Shown here: one piece after another, positions 1 to 8,101 of the stretch
Numbering within the stretch: position 1 is the stretch's first letter
How the letters are laid out: every line of letters starts with the position of its first letter
Assembly: GCF_003611585.1 (NCBI RefSeq)
Contig: NZ_RAVW01000035.1
Coordinates: 1-36,028 of the forward strand
Length of the DNA stretch: 36,028 bases
Source of the DNA: Corallococcus exercitus
GTDB taxonomy: Bacteria > Myxococcota > Myxococcia > Myxococcales > Myxococcaceae
Direction: 5' to 3'
Made by a program: the position numbers and the translations under genes
Notes under the pieces: generated by a model
What the model saw: the letters and a program-made list of their open reading frames with translations, nothing else
The model's database searches: none
Told to the model about the DNA's origin: nothing

Positions 1-2286
1 CCCATGCCCCCGGCGGACGAAGCCCCGGCCCCCGTGCTCCAGGTGGCGAAGGAGGAAGAGGCTCCGATGATGGCGGGGAAGGCCTTCCGCGCGAAGAAGG
101 ACATGCGCTTCGACGACAAGCAGGTCCTCCAGGGGCAGCTGCTCTACCTGCGCGAGTTCGCGCACACCGCGCGGCCGAACCGCAAGGCGGGCGACCGGGT
201 CGACTTCGCGGAGACGCTCTACTGGAACGCCGGGGTGCGCACGGATGCCCGCACCGGCGAGGCGCGGGTGTCCTTCGCGATGAGCGACTCCGTGACGACG
301 TTCAAGGCGTTCGCAGGCGCGGTGGGCGGTGACGGCGCGCTCGGCTCGGCGGTGGCGGAGCTGGAGTCCGTGCAGCCCTTCTACGCGGAGCCCAAGCTGC
401 CGCTCGAGGTGACGTCAGGGGACGTGGTGCGGCTGCCGGTAGCGCTGGTGAATGGGACGCAGGCGCGGCTTTCGGGCGCGGGGGTGAAGGTGGAGCTGAA
501 GGGCGACGTGAAGGTCTCCGGCGGCCCCACGCTGGACCTGGCGTCACAGGCACGGGCCCGGCAGCTCTTCTCGCTGGAGATTGGCCAGGAGGCGCGGCCG
601 GTGGACGTGAAGCTCACGGCGAGCGCGGGCGAGTACACCGACGTCGTCACCCGCACACTGTCCATCAAGCCCCGGGGCTTCCCGGGCCGCGTGTCCTTCG
701 GCGGGCTGCTGTCCGCGAAGGGGCCGGCGGCACACCGGGTGGTGCTGCCCCAGGGCCTGGTGCCCGGCAGCGTGCGGACGTCCATCGCGGTGTACCCGGG
801 CCCGCTGGCCAACATGACGGAGTCGCTGGCCCGCCTCATCCAGGAGCCCTCCGGCTGCTTCGAGCAGACCAGCTCCACGACGTACCCCATGACGATGGCG
901 CAGCAGTACTTCCAGACGCACACCAGCGTGAACCCGGAGCTGGTGGCGAGCGCGCGCGAGAAGCTGGAGCGCGGCTACCAGCGGCTGGTGGGCTACGAGA
1001 CGTCCGAGAAGGGCTACGAGTGGTTCGGGCAGAACCCGGGCCATGAGGCGCTGACCGCGTTCGGCCTGCTGCACTTCACGGACATGCGCCAGGTGCGCGA
1101 GGTGGACACCGCGATGCTGGAGCGCACGCGCGAGTGGCTGCTCCAGCAGCGGGACGGCCAGGGCGGCTTCAACCGCAAGCGCCGCGCGCTGCACGTGTGG
1201 GTGGAGGACGCGGACACGTCGAACGCGTACATCCTCTGGACACTGCTGGAGAGCGCGGCCCAGCCGGCGTCGCAGGCGAAGGAGCTGTCGCGCGAGGTGG
1301 CCTCGCTGAAGGCCGCCGCGGCGAAGAGCCCCAACAGCTACGTGGTGGCCCTGGCGGCCAACGCGCTGGCGCTCGCGGGCGACACCGCCGAGGCCCGGAC
1401 GCTGATGGGCCGGCTCGCCGCTTCTCAGGGCCAGGGCGGCGTGGTGGGCGGCGCGACGCAGTCCATCGTGGGCAGCTCCGGGGAGACGCTGAACATCGAG
1501 ACCACCGCGCTGGCGGTGCTGGCGTGGATGCGCGATCCCGCCTACGTGGGCAATGTGGAGCGCGCGATGAAGTTCCTCGCGGAGTCCAGCGACGGTGGCC
1601 GCTACGGCGCGACGCAGAGCACGGTGCTCGCGCTGCGCGCCATCATCGCCTACGACAAGGCGCGCGCGTCGAAGCTCACCCCGGGCCTGGTGCGCGTCTA
1701 CGTGGACGGCCGCGCGGTGGGCGAGCCGGTGCGCTTCGACGGCTCCACCCAGGAAGCCCTCAAGCTGCCCGACGTGAGCGCGCTGCTGGGCGCGGGCGAG
1801 CGCCGCGTGGAGCTGCGGATGGAGGGCGGCGCGGAGCTGCCGTACTCGGTGGAGGTCACCTACAACAGCGTGACGCCGGACAGCTCGAAGGACACGGCGG
1901 TGACGCTGGAGGTGGCGCTGGCGAAGACGGCCCTCACCGAGGGCGAGCCCACGGAGGCGCGGGTGGTGGTGGCCAACCGCACGGGCCAGCGGCTGCCCAC
2001 GGCGGTGGCCATCTTCGGCGTGCCGGGCGGCCTGGAGGTGCGGCACGACCAGCTCAAGGAGCTGGTGAAGCGGCAGGTGGTGGATGCGTACGAGGTGCTC
2101 GGGCGCGACGTGGTCCTGTACTGGCGGGGCATGGAGCCCCACAAGCGCATCGACGTGCCGCTGTCCCTGGTGGCCGCGGTGCCTGGCACGTACACGGGCC
2201 CCTCCAGCCGCGCGTACCTGTACTACGCGGACGAGCACAAGACGTGGAGCGAGGGCGTGAAGGTCACCATCGCCCCGAAGCCGTAG
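1..2286 (+). CDS. Alpha-2-macroglobulin family protein, C-terminal part (5' end outside window)
   Basis: The reading frame is already open at base 1, so the N-terminal macroglobulin domains lie upstream. Numbering from base 1, residues about 35-110 match the family's A2M segment (an ETLYWN block followed by a DSVTTFKAF block). The thioester motif GCFEQ is at residues 285-289, with Cys286 and Gln289 able to form the internal thioester. An alpha/alpha-toroid-like stretch containing GHEALTAFGLL follows, and the last ~130 residues look like the receptor-binding-type beta domain. Bacterial members are usually lipoproteins or periplasmic proteins that trap attacking proteases covalently after bait-region cleavage. 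The bait region and signal peptide cannot be seen here. The usual partner gene for a type C penicillin-binding protein is not on the downstream side. The family is clear; its physiological target is inferred. Confidence 0.93.
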   Translation, partial: PMPPADEAPAPVLQVAKEEEAPMMAGKAFRAKKDMRFDDKQVLQGQLLYLREFAHTARPNRKAGDRVDFAETLYWNAGVRTDARTGEARVSFAMSDSVTTFKAFAGAVGGDGALGSAVAELESVQPFYAEPKLPLEVTSGDVVRLPVALVNGTQARLSGAGVKVELKGDVKVSGGPTLDLASQARARQLFSLEIGQEARPVDVKLTASAGEYTDVVTRTLSIKPRGFPGRVSFGGLLSAKGPAAHRVVLPQGLVPGSVRTSIAVYPGPLANMTESLARLIQEPSGCFEQTSSTTYPMTMAQQYFQTHTSVNPELVASAREKLERGYQRLVGYETSEKGYEWFGQNPGHEALTAFGLLHFTDMRQVREVDTAMLERTREWLLQQRDGQGGFNRKRRALHVWVEDADTSNAYILWTLLESAAQPASQAKELSREVASLKAAAAKSPNSYVVALAANALALAGDTAEARTLMGRLAASQGQGGVVGGATQSIVGSSGETLNIETTALAVLAWMRDPAYVGNVERAMKFLAESSDGGRYGATQSTVLALRAIIAYDKARASKLTPGLVRVYVDGRAVGEPVRFDGSTQEALKLPDVSALLGAGERRVELRMEGGAELPYSVEVTYNSVTPDSSKDTAVTLEVALAKTALTEGEPTEARVVVANRTGQRLPTAVAIFGVPGGLEVRHDQLKELVKRQVVDAYEVLGRDVVLYWRGMEPHKRIDVPLSLVAAVPGTYTGPSSRAYLYYADEHKTWSEGVKVTIAPKP

Positions 2287-2290
2287 CCGC

Positions 2291-2322
2291 GAGCGACCGT
2301 CGTCCGGAGTGGGTGGACGCTC
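2291..2322. terminator. Weak hairpin between convergent genes
   Basis: GAGCGACC (2291-2298) can pair with GGACGCTC (2315-2322) apart from one A/A mismatch. It sits in the 34 bp between two converging genes and just touches the stop codon of the minus-strand gene. There is no T-run, so a terminator role is only suggested by position. Confidence 0.25.
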
Positions 2323-2626
2323 AAGGCGAGGCGGTGAACTCCTCGCTGGCGGCAGCCACCCTCTCACGCGAGAACTTTCGTGCGTAGTGGATGGCGGTGC
2401 CTACGGGAAAGATGAAGATCCCAATCAGGCGCCCCAACAGCTCCGCATGCATCCCCATATCACCCGTGGCCACCACCGAGTTGATGTGCACAAAGCCCAT
2501 CACGAACATGATGGAGGCCACGACCAGATACCATCCGGCACCATTCATCAGCGGGCGCTTCGCGCTTCGATTCACGAGCTTCTCCGCACCGATGAAGAGA
2601 AGAAAGACGATGATTTGTAAGAGCAA
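2321..2626 (-). CDS. Small membrane protein, unknown family
   Basis: About 101 residues with three hydrophobic segments: one at the very N terminus (LLQIIVFLLFIGAEKL), one in the middle (WYLVVASIMFVMGF) and one near residue 75 (LLGRLIGIFIFPVGTAI). The tail is charged. I chose the TTG at 2626 because AGGGGGG (2632-2638) sits 5 bp upstream and the first membrane segment then begins immediately. An in-frame ATG at 2668 would add 14 Arg-rich residues and has no comparable ribosome site. The gene converges on the alpha-2-macroglobulin gene and is divergent from the Sel1 lipoprotein gene. I do not recognise the family and assign no function. Codon usage and the well-placed ribosome site support a real gene. 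Confidence 0.7.
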   Translation of the reverse strand: MLLQIIVFLLFIGAEKLVNRSAKRPLMNGAGWYLVVASIMFVMGFVHINSVVATGDMGMHAELLGRLIGIFIFPVGTAIHYARKFSRERVAAASEEFTASP

Positions 2627-2994
2627 GCCATCCCCCCTGCGTGAGACGCGTCCTCTTGAGCGCGTCACCCAGGATGATCCTCAAGAGTGGGCAGGCGGGC
2701 AACGAGCGTCGCCCTTCCGCTGTCGCGAGGTAGCTCCGGAGGGTGCTCGACACAACATCGGGAACACCCTGGGGGGCATGGCGTGTGGTGAATGACAGAC
2801 CCTCCGCTTTCGAAGTGTACGTCTCACGACGAAAACCAGGGAGGTGCGCGTGGCTCCACTCCGGACAGCGACTTCTGTCTTCTGACCGCAAATGCTATGC
2901 ATCATCGCCGACTTGCCGGCGCATGTGATTCGAGGACCGGGCCCAGCAAGGTTTGTGCGTGCGGGCGTATCGCCCTTCAGGGGGGAGACACGGA
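2627..2994. other. Divergent intergenic region, no supported gene
   Basis: These 368 bases separate two divergently transcribed genes and probably hold both promoters. The short frames that cross it lack coding character. A less GC-rich patch around 2880-2915 is the most likely promoter area for the plus-strand Sel1 gene. No clear sigma-70 or sigma-54 motif could be assigned by eye. Confidence 0.5.
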
Positions 2995-4782
2995 ATGTCA
3001 GGAGCGCAAGGAAGCGCGGTACGGCTGAGCGTCGGGCTTTGTCTCCTTATCGGGCTGCTGGAGGGATGTGCCACGGGGGGGCAGGCGGCCTTGTCTTCCA
3101 ACACGCGCCAAGAAGGCTGTGAGGGAGGGAATGCCGAAAGCTGCGTCTCCGTCGCCGCGCAAAATACGGAAGGCCGTGGCGTGCCCCAGGACGCGCGCCA
3201 GGCCGCCGAGTTCTTCGAGAAGGCCTGCACGGGCGGAGTGGCCGAGGGTTGCTTCAACCTCGGCCTGCTCTACGGCAAGGGCCATGGAGTGCCTCAGGAT
3301 GAGCGCCGGGCCGCGGCGCTGTATGAGCAGGCCTGCACGGGCGGAGCGGCCGAGGGCTGCAACTCCCTCGGCATTCGCTACGCGAAAGGCAGCGGCGTGC
3401 CGCAGGACGAGCGCCGGGCCGCGGCGCTGTATGAGCAGGCCTGCACGGGCGGATCGGCCATGGGTTGCGCCAACCTCGGCCTGTCCTACGCGAAAGGCAG
3501 CGGCGTGCCGCAGGACGACCTTCGGACCGCCGAGCTTTTTGAGAAGGCTTGTACGGGTGGAGCGGCCACGGGCTGCTTCGGCCTCGGCGTGCAACACGAG
3601 ACAGGCTTTGGCGTGCCCCAGGACGCGCGCCGGGCCGCTGCACTGTATGAGCAGGCCTGCATGGGCGGAATGGCCATGGGCTGCTTCAACCTCGGCCTGC
3701 TCCACGACAACGGCAGTGGCGTGACTCAAGATCCGCGCAGGGCCGCGGCGCTGTATGAGCAGGCCTGCACGGGCGGAGAGGCCAAGGGCTGCTTCAACCT
3801 CGGCCTGCTCCACGAGCAAGGCCGTGGCGTGACTCAAGATCCGCGCAGGGCCGCGGCGCGGTATGAGCAGGCCTGCACGGGCGGAGAGGCCAAGGGCTGC
3901 TTCAACCTCGGCCTGCTCCACGATGAAGGCCGTGGCGTGACTCAAGACGTGCGCCGGGCCGCGGCGCTGTATGAGCAGGCCTGCACGGGCGGAATGGCCA
4001 CGGGCTGCTTCAGCCTCGGCCTGTCCTACGTGAAAGGCAGCGGCGTGCCTCAGGACGCGCGCCGGGCCGCCGCGCTGCTTGAGCAGGCCTGCGCGGGCGG
4101 AATGGCCACGGGCTGCAATTCCCTCGGCGCTCGCTACGCGAACGGCAGCGGAGTCCCTCAGGACTGGCGCCGGGCCGCCGAACTCTTTGAGAAAGCCTGC
4201 ACGGGGGGCTTTGCAGAGGGTTGCTTCAACCTCGGCCTGCAGCACGAGAAAGGCCATGGAGTGCCTCAGGATGAGCGCCGGGCCGCGGGGCTGTATGAGC
4301 AGGCCTGCACGGGCGGAGTGGCCAAGGGCTGCAACTCCCTCGCCGTGCTCATCGACAACGGCCATGGAGTGCCTCAGGATGCGCGCCGGGCCGCCGAACT
4401 CTTTGAGAAGGCCTGCTCGAGCGGAGCGGTCACGGCCTGCTTCAACCTCGGCCTGTTCTACGGCAAGGGCCGTGGAGTATCTCAGGACGAGCGCCGGGCC
4501 GCGGCGCTGCAGGAGCAGGCCTGCACGGGCGGAATGGCCATGGGCTGCAACTCCCTCGGCATTCACTACGCAAAAGGCAGCGGAGTGCCTCCGGACGGGC
4601 GCCGGGCCGCCGAGTTTTTTGAGAAGGCCTGCACGATGGGCGCGGCCCAGGGTTGCTTCAACCTCGGCCTGCTCTACAAGCAGGTGCAGGGTCGCGGAGC
4701 TCCTGAGGCAGCAAGCCTCGCCTCCGCGTACTTTGGGAAAGCCTGCCGCGCCGGTCTCTCCGCGGCTTGCGACCAGCAGTGA
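2995..4782 (+). CDS. Sel1-repeat lipoprotein with paired cysteines (Hcp-like)
   Basis: A 595-residue protein. The start at 2995 is chosen because GGGGGAG lies 7 bp upstream and the product then opens with a lipoprotein signal, ending in LLEGC with the acylated Cys at residue 25. From residue 42 the rest is a tandem array of 36-residue Sel1-like (TPR-related) repeats. There are fourteen regular copies, one altered 38-residue copy and half a copy. Each begins with two cysteines eight residues apart (CTGGxAxGC) and carries a GVPQDxRRAA turn. Paired cysteines in a secreted Sel1 solenoid recall the Helicobacter cysteine-rich Hcp proteins, where each repeat is held by a disulfide. Such solenoids usually bind protein or peptide partners. 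The ligand is unknown. The gene stands alone between a divergent gene and a downstream hairpin. Confidence 0.92.
   Translation: MSGAQGSAVRLSVGLCLLIGLLEGCATGGQAALSSNTRQEGCEGGNAESCVSVAAQNTEGRGVPQDARQAAEFFEKACTGGVAEGCFNLGLLYGKGHGVPQDERRAAALYEQACTGGAAEGCNSLGIRYAKGSGVPQDERRAAALYEQACTGGSAMGCANLGLSYAKGSGVPQDDLRTAELFEKACTGGAATGCFGLGVQHETGFGVPQDARRAAALYEQACMGGMAMGCFNLGLLHDNGSGVTQDPRRAAALYEQACTGGEAKGCFNLGLLHEQGRGVTQDPRRAAARYEQACTGGEAKGCFNLGLLHDEGRGVTQDVRRAAALYEQACTGGMATGCFSLGLSYVKGSGVPQDARRAAALLEQACAGGMATGCNSLGARYANGSGVPQDWRRAAELFEKACTGGFAEGCFNLGLQHEKGHGVPQDERRAAGLYEQACTGGVAKGCNSLAVLIDNGHGVPQDARRAAELFEKACSSGAVTACFNLGLFYGKGRGVSQDERRAAALQEQACTGGMAMGCNSLGIHYAKGSGVPPDGRRAAEFFEKACTMGAAQGCFNLGLLYKQVQGRGAPEAASLASAYFGKACRAGLSAACDQQ
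3118..4743 (+). repeat. In-gene tandem array of ~108-bp repeats (15 units)
   Basis: Fourteen 108-bp units plus one 114-bp unit encode the Sel1 repeats. Neighbouring units share long near-identical DNA stretches. The two units starting near 3766 and 3874, for example, differ at few positions. Such similarity favours copy-number change by recombination or slippage. Confidence 0.9.
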
Positions 4783-4801
4783 GCGCCGCAGCGGCGGCTC
4801 A
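4780..4801 (+). terminator. Hairpin overlapping the Sel1 gene stop codon
   Basis: TGAGC plus GCC (4780-4787) pairs with GGC-bulge-GCTCA (4793-4801), giving eight base pairs with one bulged base and a five-base loop. It begins at the stop codon. There is no T-run after it, so it would be a non-canonical terminator or mRNA end stabiliser. Confidence 0.35.
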
Positions 4802-4890
4802 ATGCCTGCCTCCCAGGCCAACGGTTCGGGACTTCACGTTGGAACCGCAACCCTCGGCATCGGGGGCCACCCTCACGTTAGGCTTTCCTC

Positions 4891-6063
4891 ATGGCAAACC
4901 GGCACCGTGTCTATCTGGTCCCCGGCTTCTTTGGCTTTACCCAGATGGGGGACAAGGAATCAGAGCGCATCGCCTATTTCCAGAACGTCCCCCGTTTGCT
5001 CGAGCAGCGCTTCAAGGAGCGCGGCATCGACGCGCGGGTGCATGCCGTGGCCTCCTCCCCCTCCTCCGGGCTGGAGGCGCGGGCGCGCGACGTGTTCCGG
5101 GAGATGGCGCGGACCGCGAACGAGGACGACGCGCAGCTCCACCTCGTCGGGCACTCCACGGGCGGGCTGGATGCGCGGAGTGTCGTCTCACCGCGCATGG
5201 CCGGTGAGGCTCCGGCCTTCGTGAAGCGCGTGCGCTCCGTGGTGACCATCGCCACCCCGCATTACGGCACCCCGCTGGCCAGCTTCTTCCACCAAGGGGA
5301 CGTGGGGAAGACGATGCTGCGCTACCTGTGGCTCTTCACCTTCCTCGCCCTGCAACGCAAGGCCATGCCCTTCCGGACCGCCGCGCTCCAGGCGTGCTAC
5401 TGGCTTGTCCTGAGGAGCGAAGAGGCGAAGCTGCCGCCCAACCTCTTCAACCAGATCGTCCGGCTGACGGTGGACCTCTCCGAGAGCGAGCGCGAGGACC
5501 TCATCCGGTTCTTCAGCCAGGTGGGCGAGAACCAGGCGCTGATCGAGGACCTCATGCCGGTCAGCATGCGGGCCTTCAACGCGCACACGGCGGACCGCGA
5601 GGACGTGCGCTACGGCTGCGTCGTCACGGGGGCCCCGCTGCCCACGCAGACCCTCCGCATGCTGCTCACCCCGGACGCGCTCCTCCACGGCCTCTTCTCC
5701 TTCCTGTATGACAAGAGCGCGCCCCTGTCCCGGGAGCTCCAGGTCCCCGAACGCACGGAGGCCCAGTCCCAGGCCCTCCAGGATGTCCTCGGCAGGAGGT
5801 TCGAGGCCCGGAGCGACGGCATCGTTCCGAGCCGTGCCCAGGTCTGGGGACAGGTCCTCCACGTCGCGGTCGCGGACCACATGGACGTCATGGGCCACTT
5901 CGACCAGCCCCCGGAGTACATCAGCTGGCTGAAGTCGGGAGCCCACTTCCAGGAGCCCCAGTTCCAGGCGATGTGGGACCGGGTGATCGACTTCACGGTG
6001 GGCGCCGCCGCGACTGTTCACCCAGGCAACCAAGCGGAGCGACGCGTGCTCGCCGACGGGTGA
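4891..6063 (+). CDS. Lipase/esterase-like alpha/beta hydrolase
   Basis: A 390-residue protein that opens with [10 protein letters not shown], the oxyanion-hole block of true lipases. The nucleophile elbow GHSTGG puts the catalytic Ser at 89. A TPHYGTP block follows, as in family I and LipA-type triacylglycerol lipases. The acid is probably Asp309 in SDGIVPS and the base His330 in ADHMD. That order and spacing fit the fold, with a roughly 180-residue lid or insert in between. No signal peptide is evident, so it is cytoplasmic or exported by a non-Sec route. The ribosome site (TTAGG) is weak. The next gene starts only 31 bp later, so they may be cotranscribed. Substrate, whether acylglycerol or another ester, is not shown by the sequence. 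Confidence 0.88.
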   Translation: MANRHRVYLVPGFFGFTQMGDKESERIAYFQNVPRLLEQRFKERGIDARVHAVASSPSSGLEARARDVFREMARTANEDDAQLHLVGHSTGGLDARSVVSPRMAGEAPAFVKRVRSVVTIATPHYGTPLASFFHQGDVGKTMLRYLWLFTFLALQRKAMPFRTAALQACYWLVLRSEEAKLPPNLFNQIVRLTVDLSESEREDLIRFFSQVGENQALIEDLMPVSMRAFNAHTADREDVRYGCVVTGAPLPTQTLRMLLTPDALLHGLFSFLYDKSAPLSRELQVPERTEAQSQALQDVLGRRFEARSDGIVPSRAQVWGQVLHVAVADHMDVMGHFDQPPEYISWLKSGAHFQEPQFQAMWDRVIDFTVGAAATVHPGNQAERRVLADG

Positions 6064-6094
6064 CGTCCCGCCTGTCTGGACGGAGAGTCACCCC

Positions 6095-7426
6095 ATGCGC
6101 CATGCACTCGTGACCCCGTTCCTCGCCTCCCTCCTGCTGAGCGCCGCTCCCGAGGCGGAGGCCCAGACGCCCCGCCCGCCGACACGCCAGGAGGGCAACC
6201 TCGCCCCGGGCCGCGGGGGGGACAGCCAGCAGTCCGTGCCGCGACAGGGCGACATCCCCCAGGGCGCGCCCGTGGAGACCGCGCCCCCCAACGTCCCGGA
6301 GTTCAAGCCCGCGTTCCCGCAGCAGACGCGCGCCCCGGCGGTGAAGACGCGCACGCCCATCGTCGTGACGGAGGTCGCCTCGGGCTTCAACAAACCGTGG
6401 GCCATCGCGTTCCTGCCGGATGGCCGCTTCCTCGTCACGGAGAAGCCCACGGGCTCGCTCTACATCGTCACCGCCGCGGGCAAGAAGTCGCCCCCGGTGG
6501 CGGGCCTCCCCAAGGTCGACGGCCGGGGACAGGGCGGACTGCTCGACGTGGAGGTGGGGCCCGACTACGCGAAGAGCGGGCTCATCTACTGGACCTATTA
6601 CGAGCCGCGCGAGGGCGGCAACGGGCTCGCGGTGGCGCGCGCACGGCTGGTGGACGGCCCGAAGCCGCGCATCGAGGGCCTCCAGGTCATCTTCCGCATG
6701 CAGCCCACGCTCGAGTCCACGCTGCACGCGGGCGGACGGCTCGTCTTCACTCCGGACGGCAAGCTCTTCGTCACGCTCGGCGAGCGCTCCATCCTCCCGG
6801 GCCGCGTCCAAGCTCAGGACCTCAAGAGCGACTTCGGCAAGATTGTCCGCATCCTCCCGGATGGCTCCATCCCCCAGGACAACCCCTTCGTGGGCAAGAA
6901 GGACGCCCGGCCGGAGATCTGGTCCTCCGGCCACCGCAACGTCCTCTCCGCGGCCCTGGACGCGCAGCAGCGGCTCTGGATCGTGGAGATGGGACCGCGC
7001 GGAGGTGATGAGCTCAACCGCCCCGAGGCCGGCAAGGACTACGGCTGGCCCACGATTGGCTATGGCGAGGAATACTCGGGCGAGCCCATCCACAAGACGA
7101 CGCAGGCCGCCGGCATGGAGCAGCCTGTCTATTATTGGGATCCGGTCATCTCGCCCTCGGGGCTCACCATCTACTCGGGGGCGCTCTTCCCGGAGTGGAA
7201 GGGGAACTTCTTCATCGGCGGTCTGTCCAGCCAGGCGCTGGTGCGGCTGGTCCTGAAGGACGACCGCGTGGTCGGCGAGGAGCGCCTGCTCACGGACCGC
7301 AACGCGCGAATCCGTGAGGTGGTCCAGGGGCCCGACGGTGCGCTCTACCTGCTCACGGACGACTCGAACGGCCGCCTGTGGAAGCTCACCCCGGGGCCCA
7401 CCACCCCGCCGGGCCGCGCTCCCTGA
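6095..7426 (+). CDS. Secreted PQQ-dependent aldose (glucose/sorbosone-type) dehydrogenase
   Basis: A 443-residue protein with a Sec signal peptide (cleavage likely after the AEA-Q region, residue ~23) and a Pro/Gln-rich linker to about residue 85. A six-bladed beta-propeller of the GSDH/YliI family follows. It starts at the family's characteristic [16 protein letters not shown] block. The probable catalytic base is His211, in [11 protein letters not shown]. The PQQ and calcium region is the block [11 protein letters not shown] with [20 protein letters not shown] near residue 300. The enzyme would oxidise aldose sugars in the periplasm with PQQ as cofactor. No PQQ biosynthesis gene is in the window. 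GGAGAG before the ATG supports the start. A GNRA-loop hairpin lies just after the stop. Confidence 0.92.
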   Translation: MRHALVTPFLASLLLSAAPEAEAQTPRPPTRQEGNLAPGRGGDSQQSVPRQGDIPQGAPVETAPPNVPEFKPAFPQQTRAPAVKTRTPIVVTEVASGFNKPWAIAFLPDGRFLVTEKPTGSLYIVTAAGKKSPPVAGLPKVDGRGQGGLLDVEVGPDYAKSGLIYWTYYEPREGGNGLAVARARLVDGPKPRIEGLQVIFRMQPTLESTLHAGGRLVFTPDGKLFVTLGERSILPGRVQAQDLKSDFGKIVRILPDGSIPQDNPFVGKKDARPEIWSSGHRNVLSAALDAQQRLWIVEMGPRGGDELNRPEAGKDYGWPTIGYGEEYSGEPIHKTTQAAGMEQPVYYWDPVISPSGLTIYSGALFPEWKGNFFIGGLSSQALVRLVLKDDRVVGEERLLTDRNARIREVVQGPDGALYLLTDDSNGRLWKLTPGPTTPPGRAP

Positions 7427-7434
7427 AGTCCCCT

Positions 7435-7454
7435 GCCTGGCGGGAACGCCAGGC
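7435..7454 (+). terminator. Hairpin with GGAA (GNRA) loop after the dehydrogenase gene
   Basis: GCCTGGCG (7435-7442) and CGCCAGGC (7447-7454) form a perfect 8-bp stem closed by a GGAA tetraloop, starting 9 bp after the stop codon. No T-run follows. It may end the lipase/dehydrogenase unit and separate it from the peroxidase operon. Confidence 0.55.
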
Positions 7455-7558
7455 CCCCAGCGGCTCCACGTGTGCTCTTCCGCTCGAAGGCAGTGGCCCC
7501 CTTGTCGGGTGTGAGCCTCGTTCCGAGCTTGAGTTGTCAGAGCAAAGGGAGCCCCGCG

Positions 7559-8092
7559 ATGGAGATCAAGCCCCAGGCCATAGCCATCCCCAGGTCGACC
7601 GAGCACCTCGAAAGGGGGAAGTACGGTCCGATCTTCCCGAAGACGCCTGCCTGTTATGGCTTCACGGTCATCGCCAAGGTCAAGCCGGGGCGCGCCGACA
7701 CGATTCGCGGCTACGGCCAGAGGTTGGCCGACACGCTCAAGGCCGACCCCGAATTTCTCGCGCCGCTCAAGCTCCACTACCTCCGCTGGGTGCTCTTCGA
7801 TGACGACACCCGGTTCATGTATCAGGGCATCTTCGACACCGACTTCGACAAGTACACCGAGGACGCGGTCGTTCTCTTCACCAAGTCCGGAATCAATACT
7901 GCCTTCGAGAACCTCGAGGGCTTTCCCATGGACTGGAAGACCAATGCGTCTGCGTTCGTCAAGTTCATCCGGGACCACCAGTGCAACAGCTTCCTCGAGT
8001 ATGGCGAATACCCCTACTTCACGAGCGATGAGATCAAGAAGGCTTTGAAGCTCAAGGCCGCGTTCACCGAGATGCTCGAGCAGATGCAGTAG
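7559..8092 (+). CDS. Unknown protein, probable dimeric alpha/beta-barrel fold, first gene of peroxidase operon
   Basis: A 177-residue soluble protein without signal or membrane segment. AAAGGGAG lies 7 bp before the ATG at 7559 and fixes the start. The core YGFTVIAKVKPGRADTIRGY, then LHYLRWVLFDDDTRFMYQG and IFDTDFDKY, reads as beta-alpha-beta units of a ferredoxin-like (dimeric alpha/beta barrel) domain. From memory, the LHYLRWVLFDDDTRF block resembles a module found with or fused to some DyP-type peroxidases. I cannot verify this here. No catalytic motif is obvious. Nine bp separate it from the next gene, whose ribosome site overlaps this stop codon, so the two are cotranscribed. Function unknown; a role tied to the peroxidase two genes downstream is inferred from context. 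Confidence 0.85.
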   Translation: MEIKPQAIAIPRSTEHLERGKYGPIFPKTPACYGFTVIAKVKPGRADTIRGYGQRLADTLKADPEFLAPLKLHYLRWVLFDDDTRFMYQGIFDTDFDKYTEDAVVLFTKSGINTAFENLEGFPMDWKTNASAFVKFIRDHQCNSFLEYGEYPYFTSDEIKKALKLKAAFTEMLEQMQ

Positions 8093-8101
8093 GAGCCAGT
8101 C

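Noticed and set aside
544-2367. A 607-codon minus-strand frame opposite the macroglobulin gene
   Set aside because: Arg/His/Leu/Ala-rich shadow translation; the plus-strand frame has clear family motifs.
3118-4743. Possible CRISPR or satellite array
   Set aside because: Units are 108 bp, in frame, and encode clean Sel1 repeats without spacers.
2998-4821. A repetitive 607-codon minus-strand frame
   Set aside because: Its repeats simply mirror the DNA repeats of the Sel1 gene, and it has no ribosome site or signal.
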